64,000 nucleotides of DNA from Cacajao melanocephalus (GCA_963573385.1 CAUYLG010005502.1:1-64000); one strand, 5' to 3'. Counted from the stretch's first letter, positions 41,845 through 58,035 are shown. Notes: generated from the letters alone by a model not told the origin. Program-made: numbers and translations.

Positions 41845-42308
41845 CACTATTCACAATAGCAAAGACATGGAATCAATCTAAATGACCACCAATGATAGAA
41901 TGGATAAAGAAAATGTGGTACATATATGTAATGGAATACCATGCAGCCATACAAAAGAACAAGATCATGTTCTTTGCAGGGACATACATGGAGTTGGAGG
42001 CCATTATCCTTAGTGAACTAATACAGGAACAGAAAGCCAAATACCTCATGCTCTCACTTATAAGTGGGAGCTGAATGATGAGAACCCATGGACACCTAGA
42101 GAAGAACAACACACACTGGGACCTATCAGAGGGCAGAGGGTGGGAGGAGGGAGAGTATCAGGAAAAATAACTAATGGATCCTAGACTTAATACGCGGGTG
42201 ATGAAATAATCGATACAACAACCCCCCATGACACACATTTACCTATGTAACAAACCTGCATGTCCTACAAATTTACCCCTGAACTTAAAAAAAAAAAAAA
42301 AAAAAAAA
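41845..42308 (+). mobile_element. Primate L1 (L1P type) 3' end, sense, 5'-truncated
   Basis: Runs from 'cactattcacaatagcaaag' through 'ccatgcagccatacaaaaga', 'ctctcacttataagtgggag' and the G-rich 3'-UTR tract (42131-42151) to 'acccctgaacttaaaa' plus about 20 A residues. Much less diverged than the other L1 copies here. Confidence 0.87.
42131..42151 (+). other. G-quadruplex-type motif in the L1 3' UTR
   Basis: Four G runs of three or more separated by 1-4 bases, at 42131-42133, 42138-42140, 42142-42144 and 42149-42151. This is the conserved polypurine tract of primate L1 3' UTRs. Confidence 0.7.
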
Positions 42309-42830
42309 GCAGTAGCTGCTGGAATTGAATAGATTTTAGCTTTTTGTCTTTGTGGGAGCAAATGCCAGAAGAGTTGCAGTGGTGTTTTGGGAAAGATTCT
42401 TGGCCCCATGCTCCATTTAATGTATATGTCTGACAGCTGGCCTATCATTCTATTTTTAGACATAATCTGTGGGATTAGAGTGGTTTCTTTTAAAGCTGTG
42501 CTGCAGAAATGCAAGCTGTGTAGAAAGTGTTTTTTCATTCTAGCAGTTTAGGTACTATTTAGTATATAGATTAAAAAGAAAATCGTTTTATTTAATCACT
42601 GATGATAGATCCCTGTGTCTTAATATTTCGCCTTAAAGTCAGCTTCCAGTTCTGGCCATATTCTGTCTAATTTAGGGAGAAACAAATGCTAAAGTGCAGA
42701 AATTCTAGAAGTAGAAATAAATCTTCACCATTTTATGTCATATCACTAATCTTCATTTACCTGTCTGGTCATGGGAGGTACAACACACATATTCTTTATA
42801 GAGCTTTTAAAACAGTTCCTAACAAACACT
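42309..42830. other. Unassigned non-repetitive DNA
   Basis: Nothing recognised. Confidence 0.6.
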
Positions 42831-42834
42831 TGTT

Positions 42835-43375
42835 GCTATTTATTGAACACCATCGATATCCCAGGGGCTGAGCTTGTCTGATAAATTCATTGATTTACTT
42901 TATACCTCACAATAACTGTAAAAGATAAGGGATGGCATTCTTATTTTATGCAAGAAAACGGAGACTTCAAGAAATGTAGGGCTGGTCTCGGTGGCTCACA
43001 CCTGTAATCCCAGCACTTTCAGAAGCCAAGGCAGGCGGATCACCTGAGGTTGAGAGTTTGAGACCAGCCTGACCAACATGGAGAAACCCCATCTCTACTA
43101 AAAACACAAAATTAGCCAGGCATGGTGGCACATGCCTGTAACCCCAGCTACTTGGGAGGCTGAGGCAGGAGGAATCGCTTGAAACCGGGAGGCAGAGGTT
43201 GCAGTGAACCAAGATCCCGCCATTGCACTTCAGCCTGGGCAACAAGAGCAAAACTCTGTCTTAAAAAAAAAGAAATGTAGTAACTTGCCCGGGGGTCAAA
43301 AGTATAAAATAGTAGAACAAGAATAGGAACCCAGGTGTGTCTGATTTCAGAACCTATGCTCTTTCCCCTACAATA
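42835..43375 (-). repeat. MIR SINE, antisense, split by an Alu
   Basis: 'atttattgaacaccatcgat' and 'ataactgtaaaagataaggg' lie left of the Alu; 'taggaacccaggtgtgtctg' lies right of it. Confidence 0.65.
42980..43270 (+). mobile_element. Alu (S-like), sense, inside a MIR, with perfect target duplication
   Basis: 'agaaatgtag' occurs at 42970-42979 and 43271-43280. Starts 'ggctggtctcggtggctcac'. Confidence 0.96.
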
Positions 43376-44035
43376 GGCAGCCTCCACTGGTTTTAAGAAG
43401 CTGATTTGGAGGAACTGGAAATGGGTAAGGTCAGAAAGGTGTAGCAATTCTTAATATGATTTTTTAGAAGTTTAATTCTAGATAGTGTATGATAAAATAT
43501 AATTCACATATAGCTCTGTGTAAGTATTTTGATCTGGAATTGTCATTTTGAGGTTATACTACTTTCTTGATAACACGTATGAAAAATTTAGATAACATGG
43601 TTACTACTTTAGCATCTCAAAATGTTCATTTGGAAAAGGTTCTTGCCGTTTGTCCACAGAACATTTATACTTTACCTAAGAAATTAATGAGATAAAGTTG
43701 CCCTAAAATTTGGAGGAAAAAATCAGTATCCCTGGAGTGAATTCCTTCCTTGTGCTGGTGACTTTTAGAAAAACTACACGAGTGACTTAGAACTTGGAGG
43801 GCATCATTTTGTTGTTCTTCAAATGGAAATGACTAAGAAGCTACAGCAGCAGTGGTTCCTATCCAACGCTACACAGAACAATGTGCTAAGATGACAGGAA
43901 GAAACGACATTCTTCTAGGAAGGCAAAGGAGTGTAAAACAAGCAGGACACCTCAAGAAAGTGAGAGGCCTAACAGGGAAGACCTTGCATGCTCTGATAAA
44001 TGGCCTTAAGAAAGGAAAAAACACTCAAAACTTGG
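43376..44035. other. Unassigned non-repetitive DNA
   Basis: Nothing recognised. The 100-codon frame at 43852-44154 ends inside a MIR and shows no domain. Confidence 0.6.
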
Positions 44036-44037
44036 AG

Positions 44038-44150
44038 TCAGGTCCTAGCCCTGCCCACTTGGACTGTTTGACTCCCATCTTCTTGAGCCTCAGTTTCTTC
44101 ACTGGTAAAATGGGGGTGATGATACTGTCTCATAGAGTTATTCTAAAGTC
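44038..44150 (+). repeat. MIR SINE fragment, sense
   Basis: 'ttggagtcaggtcctagccc', 'cttgagcctcagtttcttca' and 'ctggtaaaatgggggtgatg' match the MIR core closely. Confidence 0.75.
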
Positions 44151-44210
44151 ATGATTATAAGTGGATTTACTTTTAAGTGATCGAGATGAAGAAATATGTT
44201 TCGAAACTAA

Positions 44211-45216
<1,006 letters not shown>

Positions 45217-45228
45217 GAAAGCAAAGGC

Positions 45229-45918
<690 letters not shown>

Positions 45919-46199
45919 AGTTCTCATTCTCATTTGCTAAGATGTTCTTTACATCCAAACTTTTGCTAGAATCTGATTGCTCACTTTGTCATCCTGCTGA
46001 AAACTCCTCATCCTGTGGATTTCCATAATCTTGGTCCAGTACTTTTTGTTTTCTTTCTTCAGAGCTTTTTGCCATCCTCCATTAGGAGTGAGTGGAAGAA
46101 GGGAAAAAAATGATATGAAAAAAAAGGTACATCTTAGTGAATCACTGCAGTTTTTCCTTTTTTTTTTTTTAAGGTGGGGATAGATTAATATGACTATGT

Positions 46200-46430
46200 T
46201 GTAGTTAGAGGCAAGGCAGTGGAAACATCTGGGTTCTGATCTCAGTTCCACCATATTCTAGATACGTGACCAAGGCCAGAACATCTGTCTGAGCTCAGTT
46301 TTATCATTTTCAGAAATGGGAAACATTGTCTTACAGGTGTGAAGTGTCGAATGAAACAATGCGTGTGAAACATCTAGTGCAGTGCCTACTACTCAGGAAC
46401 TGCTCAAGAAATGTATACTTCCAAAAGCAT
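46200..46430 (+). repeat. MIR SINE, sense
   Basis: 'acatctgggttctgatctca', 'tctgagctcagttttatcat', 'gcagtgcctactactcagga' follow the consensus. The 280 bases before it (45919-46199) hold nothing recognised. Confidence 0.65.
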
Positions 46431-46653
46431 TTTCTAAATAGAACAACATTAATTTGTGGACTTCCTAACAAATATATATCAGGCAATTCCTATAAGGGTA
46501 GCTTCTTAGTAATCTTTTGTCCTGAAGCTCCATTTACTTTTTAAGTTCCAGGCAGCAGGCCAAAAAGTGACTTTTGGAAACATATAATTTGTAAGTCAGT
46601 GTCATGCTGGAGGCACTAGAAGATACACCTCTGGATTTAATTTATCACTGATA

Positions 46654-46956
<303 letters not shown>

Positions 46957-47031
46957 TTATCCCTGATATTTCTACCTCTTATATTTAGGACATAGTATGA
47001 TCATTTGAATTCTAAACAAAATTAGATCTTA

Positions 47032-47822
<791 letters not shown>

Positions 47823-47907
47823 AGAATTAATGAAGAACACAGTAGAATTAATGAACACAAAATCTAGAGAATCTTGCAATATTGGTTGTCATTTTATGCC
47901 TCTTAAT

Positions 47908-48110
47908 AAAATGAGCCTGGGCAACATAAGGAGACCCACCTCTACAAAATGGAATTATCCAGACATGGTAGCACATACCTTTGGTCCCAGCTACTTGGGA
48001 GGCCGAGGCACAAGGCTTGCTTGAGCCTAGGAGGTCGAGGCTGCCATGAGCTGTATCATGCCACTGCACTTCTTCAGCCTGTGTGGCACAGTGAGACACT
48101 GTCTCAATAA
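47908..48110 (+). mobile_element. Alu, sense, 5'-truncated
   Basis: Begins at 'atgagcctgggcaacataag', inside the left monomer, and runs to 'agacactgtctcaataataa'. The start is missing. Confidence 0.88.
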
Positions 48111-48111
48111 T

Positions 48112-48350
48112 AATACTGTAGCTCTTTCTAAAGCATTTCACATGCATTATCTCAACTAATCTTCACAGCAGCTCTTGTGAGGTTACCAGAGTAGAGATAC
48201 GACTCCATTTGTCAAAAGAGGAAACTAAGACCAGACAGATTCAGAGACTTGCTCAAAGGTCTCACAGCTAGTGAGTGGTAGAGCTGCAACTTGCCCAGGT
48301 CCTATAAGTTCAAGCTCTGGCATTTTGTCCTTGGCTCTGCTCTCTGTGGC
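48112..48350 (-). repeat. MIR SINE, antisense
   Basis: 'catgcattatctcaactaat', 'tcacagcagctcttgtgagg', 'aaaggtctcacagctagtga' and 'gtggtagagctgcaacttgc' are well-preserved MIR complement. Confidence 0.78.
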
Positions 48351-49285
48351 ATCCGGGGAATTCTGGAGATAGTTATGAGTGCCTTGTGGCTTTTCTTCTG
48401 ATAACTTCTATCATATTGGTCCTTGGAACCATTTTGTGCTAGAAAATTATCCAAATATATATTGGCAGAACCTAAAGATTTTGTTTTCAGATAACTCAAA
48501 TAATGCCCTTAGGTTGGTAGAAAGAAAAAAAAAAGTTAGCAACAGAAAAAGTAATGTCAAAAAGTAATTAGAGCAGGACAAATGGATTGTGCTGCCATGT
48601 TCAAGGCTGTTATTTTTGTTGGCAGTGAGGAGGAAGGGCACTAATGCAATGTGACAGATCTGGAGCAAAACCCAGAGCGCTGAGCAAACTGCAGAGCCTC
48701 CACCAATGGCAAGCTCAAATCAGAAGGTTTGACTGAATAATATTTGATATCTCAAAGAGCTGTTTCATGTTTTTTAGAAACACTAATTGTTTTAGGGACC
48801 TATTTTCTTGATTTCAGCTTTTGGGAAATAGCCTCATGGTCCTATGAAGGTAGTCAGTGTGTCCTAGGATAACTCCTGTCCCAGCATTCTGTCCCTGCAC
48901 ATTCTCAGGCTGAGCAGGGACATGATGCCAACAAGGATTTCAAGAAAAGATATCTAACATGAAACTAATTGGAGTGACTGGATATTATCTATTCAAAGGG
49001 AGAATAAAATAGAAAAGGTCTTTTCAGTATTCAGCTTAGTATTAGAAAATTGACCTCAGAACATAACATTCTTATCAGTCTGAGGACAGGATGCTTTGGT
49101 TTGCTAGCCTAGCTGACCTATGACTGTGATCCCACTGCTGCCATCATGTACCAGGAAACCACCACAGCCCTTAAGAATGATAGAACTTCCATCATTTGCC
49201 TGGAAGGAAATCTTTGCAAGGAGAAGAGTACATTGACTCTTGCCCCTGCAAGTCACCATACCCTTGAAGTCTCTTACTAATTGTT
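48351..49285. other. Unassigned non-repetitive DNA
   Basis: About 930 bases without a recognised repeat or gene signal. Confidence 0.6.
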
Positions 49286-49287
49286 GC

Positions 49288-49540
49288 CACCAGTATGGCA
49301 TGGTAGTTAAGAGTTTGTGCCTTAGTACTCAGACATTCCAGGGTTCATATCCTAGCTCTGCCCTTTACTAGCTGTTTGAGTTTGGGCAACTTAACCTCTG
49401 AGCCTGTTTATCTATAAAATGGGAATAATAAACTTACATCCAAACCAAGACTGTGGTGAGGTGTACATGTTAAACAGTTAACAGTGGTGCCAGGCACTAA
49501 GTAAGAGCTTAATAAGGGTAGAAGAAGAAGTGGGGAGGAG
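49288..49540 (+). repeat. MIR SINE, sense, nearly full length
   Basis: 'atggcatggtagttaagagt', 'ttcatatcctagctctgccc', 'ataaaatgggaataataaac' and 'tgccaggcactaagtaagag' cover most of the consensus. Includes the tRNA-like head. Confidence 0.85.
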
Positions 49541-49758
49541 GCTTCAGTTGTTTGTCAAATAGAGCTTAGTGGGTGGTTAGACATCCATTCTTCTTTAACT
49601 TTCTGGTCTAAGCAGAGATAAGTAGTTTTTCCCTCAAGATCTCATACAGTACAGCTGAGGTAGGGCTAGACTGGTTAAAACAGGCTATCCTTACTAAATA
49701 CTCAGGGGATAGGAAGGAGAAGTTAAGACAATATTATGATTCTAAATAATTGGACTTG

Positions 49759-50059
49759 GGCTGGGTGTGGGGGCTCATGCCTGTAATCCTAGCACTTTGG
49801 GAGGCCTAGGTAGGATCATCACAGGAGCCCAGAAGTTCAAGATCAGCCTGGGCAACAGAGTGAGACCCCATCTCTTAAAAAAAAAAAAAAGTAAAAGAAA
49901 TTAGCCAGGCATGGTGGCTCATGCCTGTAGTCGCAGCTAGTCGGGAATCTGAGGTGGGAGGATCTCGAGCTTGGGAGGTCAAGGCTGCAGTGAATTGTGA
50001 TCATGTCACTACACTTCAGCCTGGGTGACAAAGCGAGACTTTGTCTCAAACAATAATAA
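49759..50059 (+). mobile_element. Old Alu (J/S-like), sense, with target duplication
   Basis: 'aataattggact' flanks the element on both sides. It has a short left-monomer deletion and a long A run in the linker (49877-49890). The tail has become AAT repeats. Confidence 0.95.
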
Positions 50060-51120
50060 TAATAATTGGACTCATTAGGCATATGCTATCCCTCTCAGTC
50101 CTCTGAAAGGAATCTCCTTTCTTTCCTAGCTCTTTGATAGACCCCTTTCTTCCAAAGCCTTTGAAAACTCAGAACTGTCCAGAGATCAAGTTTTGATACC
50201 TTGCCATCATATCCCCACCTTCTTTCAAGTCACTTCATTTTGAGAGTTGTTTCCCTTTCTTGTCATGCCATGACCTCTGCGAAGAGCTGGCTGATAAGAG
50301 GGGCAGAGACAATTCTGCCAACCCCTGCAGGGCTAGACCTCTTGTTTGGCACACCGTGGAGAGAAATAGATTTCTGGACCTTGAGAAGTATTTTAGCCTC
50401 CTTATTATGATACTGTAGTTTTATTACATTGTGAGTCTTCTGATGGACCCCAACAACCATGGGTCTATAGACCATTTCCCACGGTCCATTTCTGTCTGCA
50501 TAATCCCATTTTCAAATTGAACCCACTTGGACATTGTGCCCTGCTTGTGCAGGATCTACACCTCTGTGAGAAGTTCATTCCTCCAACCACATTGAAGCCA
50601 GAATTGAGCTCAATTTCCTTCTTTTTTTTTTTTTTTAAAAAAGGTTTTCCAGTGTTTTTGTTGCTCCACACAGAATCCCAAAACCTGTTTCTTTATGACT
50701 TGTGACTATTTCCTAATAGTCTTTATCCTCTGTAGGTACCCACATCCTGAAAAATATATCAAGTATGAAAACAAAAGTCCCAGATACATTCTAGTGGCTC
50801 AGTGTTTGTAGTTTGATTAACTTTTAACATATTCAACAGCTATTTCTAAGACATTTCCCCTCAGAATGTGATTAGGTAACGTTACTGCAACTAGGCATCA
50901 GGATTTGACACAACGTGTTTTGCTTAACAGCTCAAAAGCCACAATCTTTTCAGCAGTGAGCAACAGAAAATGCCAAAGAAACTTGGCTGTTTTCCCTGTC
51001 TAAAACTATTTTTCCATCTGGAAAATGGGACTTAAGGAGATCACTGACATTATCAACCCAGTTTGGTGCAAAGGACATGAGATATTACACACACAACCAA
51101 TTCTTTCTTGTTGCAGTTCT
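50060..51120. other. Unassigned non-repetitive DNA
   Basis: About 1 kb; a T run at 50624-50636 is the only simple feature. It may hold an old LTR, but I could not place it. Confidence 0.55.
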
Positions 51121-51128
51121 ATAAACTG

Positions 51129-51450
51129 TAGTCAGGGTAGACTGGAGAAAAGCATAGGAAAATACTGGGTGGTCATGCCAGACTTTTGTTTTCTTCTTCT
51201 CACTCTGTCACCCAAGCTGGAGTGCAGTGGTGTGATCTCAGCTCACTGCAGCCTCTACCTCCCAGGCTTAAGCAATCCTCCCACCTCAGCTAGAAGTAGC
51301 TGGGATCACAGGTGCATGCCACCATGCCCAGCTTGGTGGCTTATGCCACCACTGTACTCCAGCTTGGGAGACAGAGTGAGAAGAAGAAAACAAAAGTCTG
51401 GCATGACCAACCAGTATTTTCCTATACTTTTCTCCAGTCTGCACTGACTA
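51129..51450. repeat. 103-bp inverted repeat with a 116-bp spacer
   Basis: 51129-51231 is the reverse complement of 51348-51450, about 97 of 103 positions identical with no gaps. The outer half of each arm is unique sequence ('catgccagacttttg' / 'caaaagtctggcatg'); the inner part is Alu. The pair could fold into a long hairpin. Confidence 0.92.
51196..51335 (-). mobile_element. Alu right-monomer piece, antisense, inside the inverted repeat
   Basis: 'cactctgtcacccaagctgg' to 'ccaccatgcccagc' is one monomer. It then changes to sense-orientation Alu sequence ('ccactgtactccagcttggg') at the right arm. Confidence 0.85.
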
Positions 51451-51469
51451 GGGTTTACAGAATTGCAAC

Positions 51470-51735
51470 TGCTACTCTGTCATCCAGGCTCCAGTGCAGT
51501 GGCATGATCACAGCTTGCTGCAGCTTCAACCTCCTTGGCTCAAGTGATACTCCCACCTTATCCTCCTTTGTTACTGAGACTGCAGGCATGTACCATCACA
51601 CCCCACTAATTTTTTTTTTTAAGAGATTGGGTCTCATTGTGTTTCCTAAGCTGGTTTCAAACTCATGGACTCAAGCGATCCATGTTGGCCTCCCAAAGTG
51701 CTGGGATTATAGGTGTGTGCTACCACACTCAGCCT
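51470..51735 (-). mobile_element. Old Alu (J-like), antisense
   Basis: Starts 'ctactctgtcatccaggctc', poly-T linker at 51610-51620, end 'ctaccacactcagcc'. Lacks a long T tail. Confidence 0.9.
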
Positions 51736-51841
51736 AATAAGTATTTCTTGAATCCCCAATGTATGCTAAGCATTTTTTGAGATACCGAAAAGGAATTTTC
51801 TTCTTGTATCAGAGAATTTATGCATATCCATAATGATGTGA

Positions 51842-52181
<340 letters not shown>

Positions 52182-52560
52182 TATGTCAGATTTCTTAAGT
52201 GTACATTTATTCAAAAAGTTAAAAGAATCTTAAAAAGGAGTATACTTTGCAGGCAAAGCCCCTGGTCATCAGTATACTTGTGATCACTCTTTGGTTATTA
52301 CCCCTGGAATCTTGAAGTCTTGGTACATTTTTACCTCCATATCTATTGAGTTAGTTGTGTTTTAGGCCTGGGCTCTGGGTGCTTTACTAGCTAGCAGTAG
52401 CTATGGCCTAATATGAATATCATTTTTCTTTTTTCTCCAAGGAGCATGGTCCTTACTGTGTCACTTCATATGATACCTAATGAGGATCAAATAGAGAAAT
52501 GCAAGTTAAAGCCCCTCCCAAGAGCAGAGCGTTATATGAGCATAAAATAATGCGTGGCTT
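52182..52560. other. Unassigned non-repetitive DNA
   Basis: Nothing recognised. Confidence 0.6.
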
Positions 52561-52564
52561 GTGA

Positions 52565-53045
52565 GGATGTATCTTTTTAAACAATGAGGCATGTTTCACA
52601 TATATAATTTGCTCTGTACAATTCAGTGATGTTTGGTAAATTTACCAAGTTTTGCAACCATTACCATAAATCAGTTTTAGAGCATTTGATCATCCTAATA
52701 AGAACCTCTCTGCCCTTTTACTGTTAATCCCAGCAGTCCTTAATCCTACTGTCTCTGTAGACTTGTCTTTTCTGGACATGTCATATAAATGGAATTATAC
52801 CATATGTGTTGCATCAGCATCTATGCCTTGCTGCTTTCACTTAGCATGGTGGTTTTGAGGTTTGTCAATGTCATGGTACTAGAGTAGTTAGTTCCTTTTT
52901 ATTGCTGAATGTATTCCAGTGTATGGATATACCATACATCTATCCATTCACCAGCTGATGGGTATTTGTGAATAATGCTACTATGAACATTCATATACAA
53001 GTCTTTGGACATATGTTTTCCTTTGTTTTGGGTATAAGGGTATAT
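52565..53045 (-). mobile_element. Old L1 fragment, antisense
   Basis: 'tacaattcagtgatgtttgg', 'gcaaccattaccataaatca', 'catataaatggaattatacc' and 'gaataatgctactatgaaca' keep the order of the antisense L1 3' region. Confidence 0.65.
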
Positions 53046-53149
53046 CTTTTAATTATAAAAGTACTTCATGCCTATTCTGAAAAATTCTTTATTTACAGAA
53101 GTATAAAACGTGATAAATCAAAGTTACCTCCTTAATTCTACTTCCTAGA

Positions 53150-53780
<631 letters not shown>

Positions 53781-53815
53781 AGACTTTCCAAACATGCAGT
53801 TTAAAAAAATTATAG

Positions 53816-54110
53816 GCCAGGTATGGTGCTCATGCCTGTAATCCCAGCACTTGGGGATGCCAGGGCGGGCAGATTGCTTGATTGAACTCAGGAGTTTGAG
53901 ACCAGCCTGGGCAACGTGGTGAAACACTGTCTCTACAAAAAAATACAAAAATTAGGTGTGGTGGTGGATGCCTGTAGTCCCAACTACTTGGTAGGCCGAG
54001 ATAGGAGGATCACTTCAGCCGGGAGGTGGAGGTTGCAGTGAGCCAAGATGGTGCCACTGCACTCCAGCCTGGGTGACAGAGGGACACCCTGTCTCAAAAA
54101 AAATTTTTTT
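53816..54110 (+). mobile_element. Alu (S-like), sense
   Basis: Starts 'aggccaggtatggtgctcat'; carries the small repeat 'ttgcttgattgaactcag' in the left monomer; tail of A then T runs. Confidence 0.94.
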
Positions 54111-54129
54111 AATTAAAATTACATACTTT

Positions 54130-54560
54130 ATTGTGTAGCTTATTTCACTTAATTGTGTTAGAGATTGTTCCATTATAGGATTCATAGATCTGTCTCATTG
54201 TTTTAATGAATGGTTGCATTAATGGATATGCCAGGATTTCATTCATCTTTTGCTAGTGGAAATTGGATTGTTTTTGTTTGTTCTCTATTATGAACAAGGC
54301 TACAGCGAATATCCTTGTATAATACTTTGCTTACTTATAGCATAACTTTTGTAGCATAAAACCCTAGAAGTGGAGTTTCTAGGTGAAAGAGTTTGTACAT
54401 TTGAATCTTGGTGCTGCTAAATTTGTCCTCCCCCAAATGGTGGTAAATACTGCCCCCACCCCTACTCGCCTACCACCTCATCTCTGCAATCAGGGTATAA
54501 GAGAACCTACTTTTCCCACTCTCACCAATGGTGTATTATTTATTATGATTAGTGTGGGCT
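54130..54560 (-). mobile_element. Old L1 fragment, antisense
   Basis: 'gtagcttatttcacttaatt', 'caaggctacagcgaatatcc', 'accctagaagtggagtttct' and 'cactctcaccaatggtgtat' are the antisense L1M block in order. Confidence 0.65.
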
Positions 54561-54852
54561 ATGATACAGATCATATAAATGTTCCAGGGAGAAGTTAGCA
54601 TATCAGTGGCAGTGAACAAATGGTAAATAATAGTAGTGTCTAGCCTCTAGATAGGTAAGGATGTGGTATTTCCCTAGACCCTCAAGAGCTGAAATATTGA
54701 GTGGCCCAAACTTTAGTTCAGATTAATTTAGGATGACTCACTTGGTTAATGATCTAAAGTGAACCCTGTTGGAGACATTTCATCCACAGTGATTTCTGTT
54801 TTCTTTGACCTGTAACCTAAGTGCTCTGGACTCATGGTTACCTTTCTTTTTT

Positions 54853-55150
54853 CTATTTTTTCACTTTTTGAGATGGAGTCTCACTCTGTCACCCAGGCTG
54901 GAGTGCAGTGGTGCGATCTTGGTTTACCGCAACCTCTGCCTCCTGGGTTCAAGTGATTCTCCTGCCTCAGCCTCCTGAGTAGCTGGGATTATAGGCACGT
55001 GCCACCATGCTCATCTAATTTTTTGTATTTTTAGTAGAGATAGGATTTCATTATGTTGGTCAGGGTGGTCTCAAACTCTTGACCTCAAGTGATCCTCCTG
55101 CCTCGGCCTCCCAAAGTGCTGGGATAACAAGCGTGAGCCACCGCACCAGC
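54853..55150 (-). mobile_element. Alu (S-like), antisense, with target duplication
   Basis: 'tggttacctttc' occurs at about 54836-54847 and 55153-55164. Body from 'gagatggagtctcactctgt' to 'gagccaccgcaccagc'. Confidence 0.96.
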
Positions 55151-55164
55151 TGTGGTTACCTTTC

Positions 55165-55828
55165 AACTCATTGCTGCCTACAGTATCCTTCCCTTGTCCC
55201 CAACTTAGTTTAAAATGAAGCCAAGAAAAGGGAATGAGAAACGGACATTTGTGATGGATATGTAGGTTTGCCCTTTCCATTCTTTCCTTAAACAGAAACT
55301 GCCAAAATGAAGCCAGCAGCCTAATGCCTCCCCTGTTTAGACTTCCCAGGGGTAGGGCTTCAGTAATCTTTGTTGCATGGCAAGATTCTAGTTGATAAAG
55401 TTTTGGCATGGTCGGTGTGGCCAGCATAGCGGTATATATACCTGTTTAAGGGGAGGTAACTTTTTTATCTTGGTGGCAGTTAAGGAATCAAGGACACAGA
55501 GTGTTAGGTGTTGCTAGTTGTGGATAATCCCAGTTATTCTGCAGGAACCAGGGTCTGCCATACCTTCTAAATCTTGGAAGCCCTGGTTAGCATGTCCTGT
55601 GGATTTTGCCTTTGTCTTTTGATGAGTTTTCTTCACTCCCCAGGCTTAGTGCTTGCATCCTGAGGCCCTATTGGTCTGGGGGATGCTGCCCTCTGCTGGC
55701 GGACTATAGCACACTCAGAGCGGTTTGGATGGGTCCAATCACTAGGGGAACTGACAAAGCTGTAGGGAGCCAGTCGATAGTTTCCAAATTCATAACCCAG
55801 CCCTAAGACTTTTTCCTTTGAAAATAAT
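55165..55828. other. Unassigned non-repetitive DNA containing a CTCF-like motif
   Basis: No interspersed repeat recognised; see the motif at 55687-55702. The 118-codon minus frame near 55071-55427 begins in unique DNA and ends in an Alu. Confidence 0.6.
55687..55702 (-). promoter_or_regulatory. CTCF-like binding motif
   Basis: 'tgccctctgctggcgg' matches the complement of the CTCF core (CCAGCAGAGGGCA on the minus strand), with the invariant CCA-N-AG-GGGC-like spacing except for AGAGGGCA in place of GGGGGCGC. It lies in unique, non-Alu DNA. Motif match only. Confidence 0.4.
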
Positions 55829-55829
55829 T

Positions 55830-56040
55830 CATCAGACATTAGAAAAGATACAAGTACAGAAACTTTCACTGGAGCGTTATTTGTAGTGGCAAAAGAATAA
55901 CACCGAGGTATCCTGAACTAGCTAATTGTGTTTCCATTCAGGCAACTGGCTTACAGCTGCTGAAATTGGCTATATAACAGACAAAAATAGAAAAATGAAC
56001 ATATTTACCACAAAACAAAAACCAGGTAGAATATGCCAAT
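55830..56040 (+). mobile_element. Possible old L1 fragment, sense
   Basis: 'gcgttatttgtagtggcaaa' and the following 'ataacaccgaggtatcctga' resemble sense L1M 3' sequence. Weak. Confidence 0.4.
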
Positions 56041-56285
56041 TGCAACCATAGAAGAGATATCTTATGTAGGATAAGTTGCCACCCTGGAATCTTCAAAACC
56101 AGTTCTCAAAGCTGGAGTGATTTCCTTTGATGTTATTGGTGCTAATAAACAATGGGAGGAAGGGACTAGCCGAATGATTGACAGCCTGGCTAAAATCTAG
56201 AATGAGTGACTTGCAGAGTGACTGGGTGAAGTCTAAAAGTCTGGTTTCTAATCTCCTTAACCATCTCTACCGTGGCCCTTCCTCT

Positions 56286-57203
<918 letters not shown>

Positions 57204-57414
57204 TGCATCACAGGAGACAGCCTGCCACCACATGCAGCTTCGTTCAACCCACCAAGAACATCCAGGTCATTGGGTTCAACTCTTCCATCTGGTGAATGAG
57301 GAAAGAAAAGTCCAGAGAAGCTAAGTGACTTCTCACTCTTGCTCTTTCTCTTCCTCAACTGCAGGGAAGAAAAGCATTTAGCTGCCTGAACCTCCTGGGA
57401 ATGACGAGGTACTC

Positions 57415-58035
57415 AAAGGCAGGTGTGTTGTTTAACATAATTTTCACTGGATGTAACAGTAAATCCAAATAAATGGCTTAAATCATAGGGAGTTAAAGTT
57501 CCCAGTGCCTTCAATGAATGGCTTCTGCATAGCCACGCTCTATTATTCTGGGACTTCGTGGTCTCCACCTGGCCTGGCTCTGCACACCCTTGCAACTGGC
57601 CTTAGCCAACAAATGTAGCAAAAGCAATAGACTGCCAGCTCCACACTTTACTTAGGTCTCAAGAGGTTCCACGTGCCTGCAGTTGTTCCCTTGATAGACT
57701 GTATTTGCTTGTTCTTTCACCTCAGGCTTGCCATGAGACCATGCCAGGCTAATATGCCAGAGGGACGTGAGAGACCCATGAAGGATAAGACATGTCCAAG
57801 AGAACCAAGGTCCCCAGCTGACACCCAGCCAACCTTCTGGGTCCAAATGCAGGCGCAGAAGAGAGTCAGGCTGAGATCAGAAGAACTGCCCTGCTGAGCC
57901 TAGCCCAAATTCCCAACCTAGCCCAAATTCCCAATCTGTAGAATCATGACCCAAATATGTAGTCCATTATTTTAAGCCTCTGGCTTTGGCGTGGCTTGTT
58001 ATGCAGCAACAGGTGACTGAACCCTGATTAACATT
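57415..58035 (+). mobile_element. Probable MLT1-type (MaLR) LTR remnant, sense
   Basis: 'ccaaccttctgggtccaaat', 'ctgagatcagaagaactgcc', 'attattttaagcctctggct' and 'cttgttatgcagcaacaggt' are the pattern of the 3' part of this LTR class. An 18-bp tandem duplication lies at 57899-57934. Confidence 0.5.
57899..57934. repeat. Perfect 18-bp tandem duplication
   Basis: 'cctagcccaaattcccaa' at 57899-57916 and again at 57917-57934. Confidence 0.95.

Noticed and set aside
41845..42308. Active L1
   Set aside because: Only the last 460 bases are present; it is 5'-truncated and cannot encode any protein.
51025..51737. Two overlapping frames of about 140 codons
   Set aside because: Both cross the inverted repeat and Alu pieces; the frames are by-products of the rearrangement.
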